From positions 1-54,272 of the forward strand of contig WGAI01000033.1 of NCBI GenBank assembly GCA_015489175.1: a DNA stretch of 54,272 nt. Direction: 5' to 3'. The notes beneath the pieces were generated by a model. The model was given only the letters and a program-made list of their open reading frames with translations, had not been told where the DNA came from and did not search any database. The DNA comes from Caldifarciminota bacterium. Lineage in GTDB: Bacteria; Hydrothermota; Hydrothermia; B15-G9. Below, one piece after another: positions 51,161 through 54,272 of the stretch. Every line of letters begins with the position of its first letter. Position 1 is the first letter of the stretch. The position numbers and the translations under genes are program-made.

Positions 51161-52093
51161 ATGAAAATTCTCGTGACGGGAGGGGCCGGATTCATCGGCT
51201 CTCATGTGGTTGACGCATACATCGAAGAGGGACATGATGTCGTTGTCGTGGACAATCTTTCGTCCGGGAAGAAAGAAAACCTCAACAAAGCAGCCCGTTT
51301 CTATCAGGTGGACATTCTTGATGAAGAGGTTCTGAGATGGGTTTTCTCGGAGGAGAAGCCAGATGTTGTCAATCACCATGCTGCACAGATAAGCGTCAAT
51401 TATTCCATCAGTCATCCGGATAAGGATGCTATCATCAACATCATCGGAAGCCTCAATGTCATCAGACTTGCAATCGAGTATAAAGTTAAAAAATTTATCT
51501 ATATCTCCTCTGGAGGCGCATGTTACGGCAATCCTATTTACATGCCGTGTGACGAGAACCATCCCATAAATCCGCTCAGCCCTTATGGAGTGACCAAGCA
51601 CACTGTTGAACATTACCTTTACCTTTACCACGAAAACAATGGGCTTGAATATGTAGTTCTGCGCTATCCGAATGTGTATGGGCCGCGTCAGGATCCTTAT
51701 GGAGAGGCTGGCGTAGTCGCAATCTTCCTGAGCAGGATGTATAAAAATGAGCCTGTGGTCATCTACGGAGATGGCACTCAAGAGCGCGATTTTGTCTATG
51801 TGGGCGATATAGCAAAAGCCAATGTCCTCGCACTTAAGGACCTCGACATAAATTTTCCTCCGATTTTCAACCTTGGCACAGGGAAAGGAACATCGGTGAA
51901 CGATATTTTCCGCATCCTGTCCGAGATCACAGGCTACAACCAGGAACCCGTGCACGAGCCTCCGAGGCCCGGCGAGGTTTACAAAATTGCACTTAATGCA
52001 AGCCTTGCGGAAAAAACTCTCGGCTGGAAAGCGACACATTCCATAGAGGAAGGTCTGCGGCTCACGGCTGAATGGTTCAAGAAGAATCTCTGA
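51161..52093 (+). CDS. NAD-dependent epimerase (UDP-glucose 4-epimerase-like)
   Basis: 310 residues. GGAGFIGSHVVDAYIEEGHD with the NAD-binding GxxGxxG, VVVDNLSSG, HHAAQISVNYSI, SSGGACYG (catalytic Ser), SPYGVTKHTVEHYL (YxxxK), and ALRYPNVYGPRQDP-type substrate motif: an extended SDR of the GalE/RmlB group. GalE-like activity (UDP-Glc/UDP-Gal, or the GlcNAc/GalNAc pair) is most likely. GGAGG lies upstream of the ATG. The last 22 bases overlap the next gene. Confidence 0.9.
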   Translation: MKILVTGGAGFIGSHVVDAYIEEGHDVVVVDNLSSGKKENLNKAARFYQVDILDEEVLRWVFSEEKPDVVNHHAAQISVNYSISHPDKDAIINIIGSLNVIRLAIEYKVKKFIYISSGGACYGNPIYMPCDENHPINPLSPYGVTKHTVEHYLYLYHENNGLEYVVLRYPNVYGPRQDPYGEAGVVAIFLSRMYKNEPVVIYGDGTQERDFVYVGDIAKANVLALKDLDINFPPIFNLGTGKGTSVNDIFRILSEITGYNQEPVHEPPRPGEVYKIALNASLAEKTLGWKATHSIEEGLRLTAEWFKKNL

Positions 52094-52698
52094 ACTATAA
52101 ATTTACAGGCGTTGTCCTTGCAGGAGGCAGAGGGAAGCGACTCGGTCTGCCTAAGGCCTTTTTGAAAGTAAACGGCCAGAGAGTGCTTGATAGGATTTTG
52201 GATCAGTTCTCAGGTATTTTTTTACATTCGCTTGTAATCACCGGCACTTACGACATAGTTATTGAGCGACAGGGTGTTTCCACGATCAAGGATATTTACC
52301 CCAATCTTGGGCCGATAGGCGGGCTGTTGACAGCTCTTAAACACGCTGATACCGAATGGGTTTTCATGACGGGATGCGATTATCCATACCTCAAAGGCCA
52401 GCTTGTGGAGCTAATTGTGCGTAAGGCGATTCAAAACCCTGATTTTGATATCGTAATCCCGTTTTTGCACGGCTATTATCAGGTTCTCCATGCCGCTTAC
52501 AGGAAATCGATAACTCAGATAGTTGAAAAGCGCATTGCAGACGGCAGATACAGCATAAAGTCTATGTTGAAATTCACTACGGTCAGGGTTTTACCCGTTA
52601 GCGAGGATGAAATCAGAGAAGTTGACCCCGAAATGAGCTCTTTCATAAACATCAACACAGCTGAGGAGTTCAAAAAGTTTGGCATTCAGGTGATTTGA
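52072..52698 (+). CDS. MobA-like molybdenum cofactor guanylyltransferase
   Basis: 208 residues. GVVLAGGRGKRLGLPKAFLK is the MobA/nucleotidyltransferase signature (LAGGxSxRxGxxK), with MTGCDYPYL holding the metal Asp and DRILDQF, HAAYRKSI in expected places. MobA attaches GMP to molybdopterin. No other moa/mob/mod gene is in the window, and MobA-like proteins can serve other nucleotide transfers, so the substrate is uncertain. The start lies inside the galE-like gene, without a clear SD; coupling is likely. Confidence 0.78.
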   Translation: MVQEESLNYKFTGVVLAGGRGKRLGLPKAFLKVNGQRVLDRILDQFSGIFLHSLVITGTYDIVIERQGVSTIKDIYPNLGPIGGLLTALKHADTEWVFMTGCDYPYLKGQLVELIVRKAIQNPDFDIVIPFLHGYYQVLHAAYRKSITQIVEKRIADGRYSIKSMLKFTTVRVLPVSEDEIREVDPEMSSFININTAEEFKKFGIQVI

Positions 52699-52701
52699 GT
52701 T

Positions 52702-54216
52702 TCAAGCCTGTGCTTTTTCTTTTGCAAGTGCGATGAGTTCATTGAAGTCTGGAGATTCCTCATCGGACGGGCGAAATTCCACTATGCCATACTTGAAGTC
52801 CGGAAGCGGCAACATGTCAACTCCGACTTTGACCGACATCCCGGATGTGTGTTTCTTGAACCATTTCATAAACTTCTCCAGCTCTTTGGGTGATTTTTCG
52901 CTTACCAGAACGAGCTCGTCCTTGCTGATCGATGCAAGGATATCGTCTCTCGTGATAGAGCGCTTCATCTCGCCGACAAATTCACGTCTGACTATGCGAC
53001 TGATGCCTTCTCCGTAGCGCGTAGCCACATCGTTGAGCCCGAAGATCCTGATATAGACTGCTGAAAACCGCTCTCGCATCTTAATCCGGTAAGCTATGGA
53101 CGAGAAATGGTATAGACCGGTGGACGGCTCGATCAGAATAGGCCTGAAAGATACCGATGGTGTGAACCAGAGGAGCGATGATAGGTAAGAAGCCGTAGTT
53201 TCAAAAAACCTTATGTCGTCAGGATCGAACGGCTGATCGTCATTTTTGCCTATGTAAATAGCTCCCACAACACGGTTGCCTGAATTTATTGGGATAACTA
53301 TTTCCTTTGCGACATCGGGGGCTTTCTTCCGCATAGCCTTGACTATCTTGTCCGACAGTTTATCGGGGTCATCAGTATGAACAACCGCCTCTCCTTCGAG
53401 CTCAACCCCAAGCACAGCGAACGGGATGAAGTTACCGACCTCGTTCATGACAAAGATGCCGAGATACTCGTAGCCCATGTTGTCGTGTAGCGTGATCAGG
53501 GATCTCGTGATAATTTCCTCGAAATCGCTGCTATTTCGGATAATATTGGCGATCTCGTAAAGGACGAGCAATCGCCACTGTGCAAGTGAGCTCTCCATCC
53601 TGATCTGTTCTAACATCTGCGCCTCTTCGGGGCTTGATGGCATGCCAGTTTCTATGGGCCTTTTGAATATTTTTAGCGCGACATCCACTATTCTGGGATC
53701 CCACTGCTTGCCGGCTCCGTCCTTGAGTATTTTCCTAACTTTCGGCCATGGTATAGCTTTACGGTATATTCTGTTTGCTGTCATTGCTTCGAGCGAATCG
53801 GCTACCGAGAGCACCCTTGCCTCAAGGGGTATTTCCTCTCCTTTAATCCCAGAAGGATAACCTCGCCCGTCCCATCTTTCGTGATGATGTGCTATCCACG
53901 GCAAAATCTCCTTCAATTCTTTAACCTCTGACAGGTATTTCTCGCTCAAAACGACATGTTTGCGAATGATTTTGACTTCTTCTTCTGTGAGAGGACCAGG
54001 TTTGGAGAGTATCGCATCAGGTATTCCTATCTTGCCGACATCCTGCAACAATGCGGCAAGACGGAGCTTTTCCAGATGTTCAGGTTTGAAGCCCAAAGCC
54101 TTACCTATTCTAACAGCATACTCAGCTACGCGGTTAGATCTGCCGGCAGCCATCGGTTCCCTCGCATCAATTGCCGCCTGAATGGCCCCAACTATCTTGA
54201 AAATTAGTTCATCCAT
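52702..54216 (-). CDS. HD-GYP/GAF/GGDEF-like protein with degenerate catalytic sites
   Basis: 504 residues: HD-GYP-like domain about 10-190, GAF about 215-370, GGDEF-like domain about 375-500. The HD-GYP part keeps RKHVVLS, AHHHERWDGRGYP and VADSLEAM, but where HD-GYP has E-x-x-x-H it reads MAAGR (Met22, Arg26), and the HD dyad is QD (Q58, LLQDVGKIG). The GGDEF half-site reads SKDEL. Phosphodiesterase activity is doubtful; a regulatory, c-di-GMP-sensing or dead role is possible. The GAF domain has no obvious key residues. AGAGAGGA precedes the ATG. Confidence 0.9.
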   Translation of the reverse strand: MDELIFKIVGAIQAAIDAREPMAAGRSNRVAEYAVRIGKALGFKPEHLEKLRLAALLQDVGKIGIPDAILSKPGPLTEEEVKIIRKHVVLSEKYLSEVKELKEILPWIAHHHERWDGRGYPSGIKGEEIPLEARVLSVADSLEAMTANRIYRKAIPWPKVRKILKDGAGKQWDPRIVDVALKIFKRPIETGMPSSPEEAQMLEQIRMESSLAQWRLLVLYEIANIIRNSSDFEEIITRSLITLHDNMGYEYLGIFVMNEVGNFIPFAVLGVELEGEAVVHTDDPDKLSDKIVKAMRKKAPDVAKEIVIPINSGNRVVGAIYIGKNDDQPFDPDDIRFFETTASYLSSLLWFTPSVSFRPILIEPSTGLYHFSSIAYRIKMRERFSAVYIRIFGLNDVATRYGEGISRIVRREFVGEMKRSITRDDILASISKDELVLVSEKSPKELEKFMKWFKKHTSGMSVKVGVDMLPLPDFKYGIVEFRPSDEESPDFNELIALAKEKAQA

Positions 54217-54238
54217 GGATTCCTCTCTTTTTAGCTGA

Positions 54239-54268
54239 ATTTTAAGTTATAGCACAGGAGTTGGTCAA
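54239..54268 (-). promoter_or_regulatory. Promoter of the degenerate HD-GYP gene
   Basis: Minus-strand TTGACC (54263-54268), 18 bases, TAAAAT (54239-54244), about 23 bases before the ATG at 54216. Confidence 0.6.
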
Positions 54269-54272
54269 CCTC

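Overview
The window looks like a chromosomal fragment of a diderm (Gram-negative) bacterium from a poorly characterised lineage. LptD and a meso-diaminopimelate-type MurE indicate an outer membrane and a DAP peptidoglycan. Three secreted proteins end in a FlgD/type-IX-like C-terminal beta-domain, the GlmU is of the alternative bacterial type, and there is an MglA/Roadblock GTPase module. These point loosely to the FCB superphylum or a neighbouring candidate phylum; I cannot name the taxon. No insertion sequence, prophage or CRISPR array was seen. Genes are tightly packed with many ATGA/TAATG overlaps and good Shine-Dalgarno (SD) sequences.

Layout. 1-4850 (minus): a tRNA-Glu/Gln/Glu cluster running into ispE, then a housekeeping operon (DUF2007 protein, NrdG-type activase, acpS, small acidic protein, rsfS, argS, thioesterase). 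4891-9792 (plus): a five-gene signalling operon (PAS histidine kinase, REC-DUF4388-Roadblock response regulator, Roadblock protein, MglA-like GTPase, MoxR ATPase), the most distinctive system here. 9798-13430 (minus): a large secreted protein, then tRNA-Met/Val/Val, a small membrane protein, rpmH, rnpA and yidD. The reading frames of rnpA and yidD stay open far into their upstream neighbours. 13720-16430: a membrane-anchored AmmeMemoRadiSam-type radical SAM enzyme and an HtrA protease. 16455-20348: a 1297-residue GAF/PAS/HD-GYP protein. 20686-23936: a secreted beta-propeller-like protein, an M23 peptidase and a zinc-ribbon protein.

23984-28316 (minus): methyltransferase, carbamate kinase, a CDF metal transporter fused to a NifX-like domain, and murE. 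28602-34233 (plus): tyrS, lptD, wecB and a secreted GH113-like hydrolase, followed by tmRNA (34330-34693). 34994-40172: a YfhO-type membrane protein, then a DUF505 protein coupled to a membrane-bound Clp-fold (SDH_sah) protease. 40408-43569: SDR dehydrogenase, rlmN, GNAT acetyltransferase and an unknown protein. 43856-47887: a sugar-nucleotide and hexosamine operon (nucleotidyltransferase, GHMP kinase, nagB, alternative glmU). 47945-49856 (minus): a NapH-like polyferredoxin with a 50-residue CXXC membrane peptide, and a coiled-coil zinc-ribbon protein. 50007-52698: a membrane protein, rpsT with tRNA-Val, a galE-like epimerase and a MobA-like transferase. 52702-54216 (minus): a degenerate HD-GYP/GAF/GGDEF protein.

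Themes: cell-envelope biogenesis (lptD, wecB, murE, glmU-like, nagB, YfhO), translation (argS, tyrS, rlmN, rsfS, rpsT, rpmH, tmRNA, seven tRNAs) and signal transduction. Sigma-70-like promoters are readable in many gaps, several with the -10 variant TATCAT. Some have their -10 so close to an SD-less start codon that leaderless mRNA is likely.
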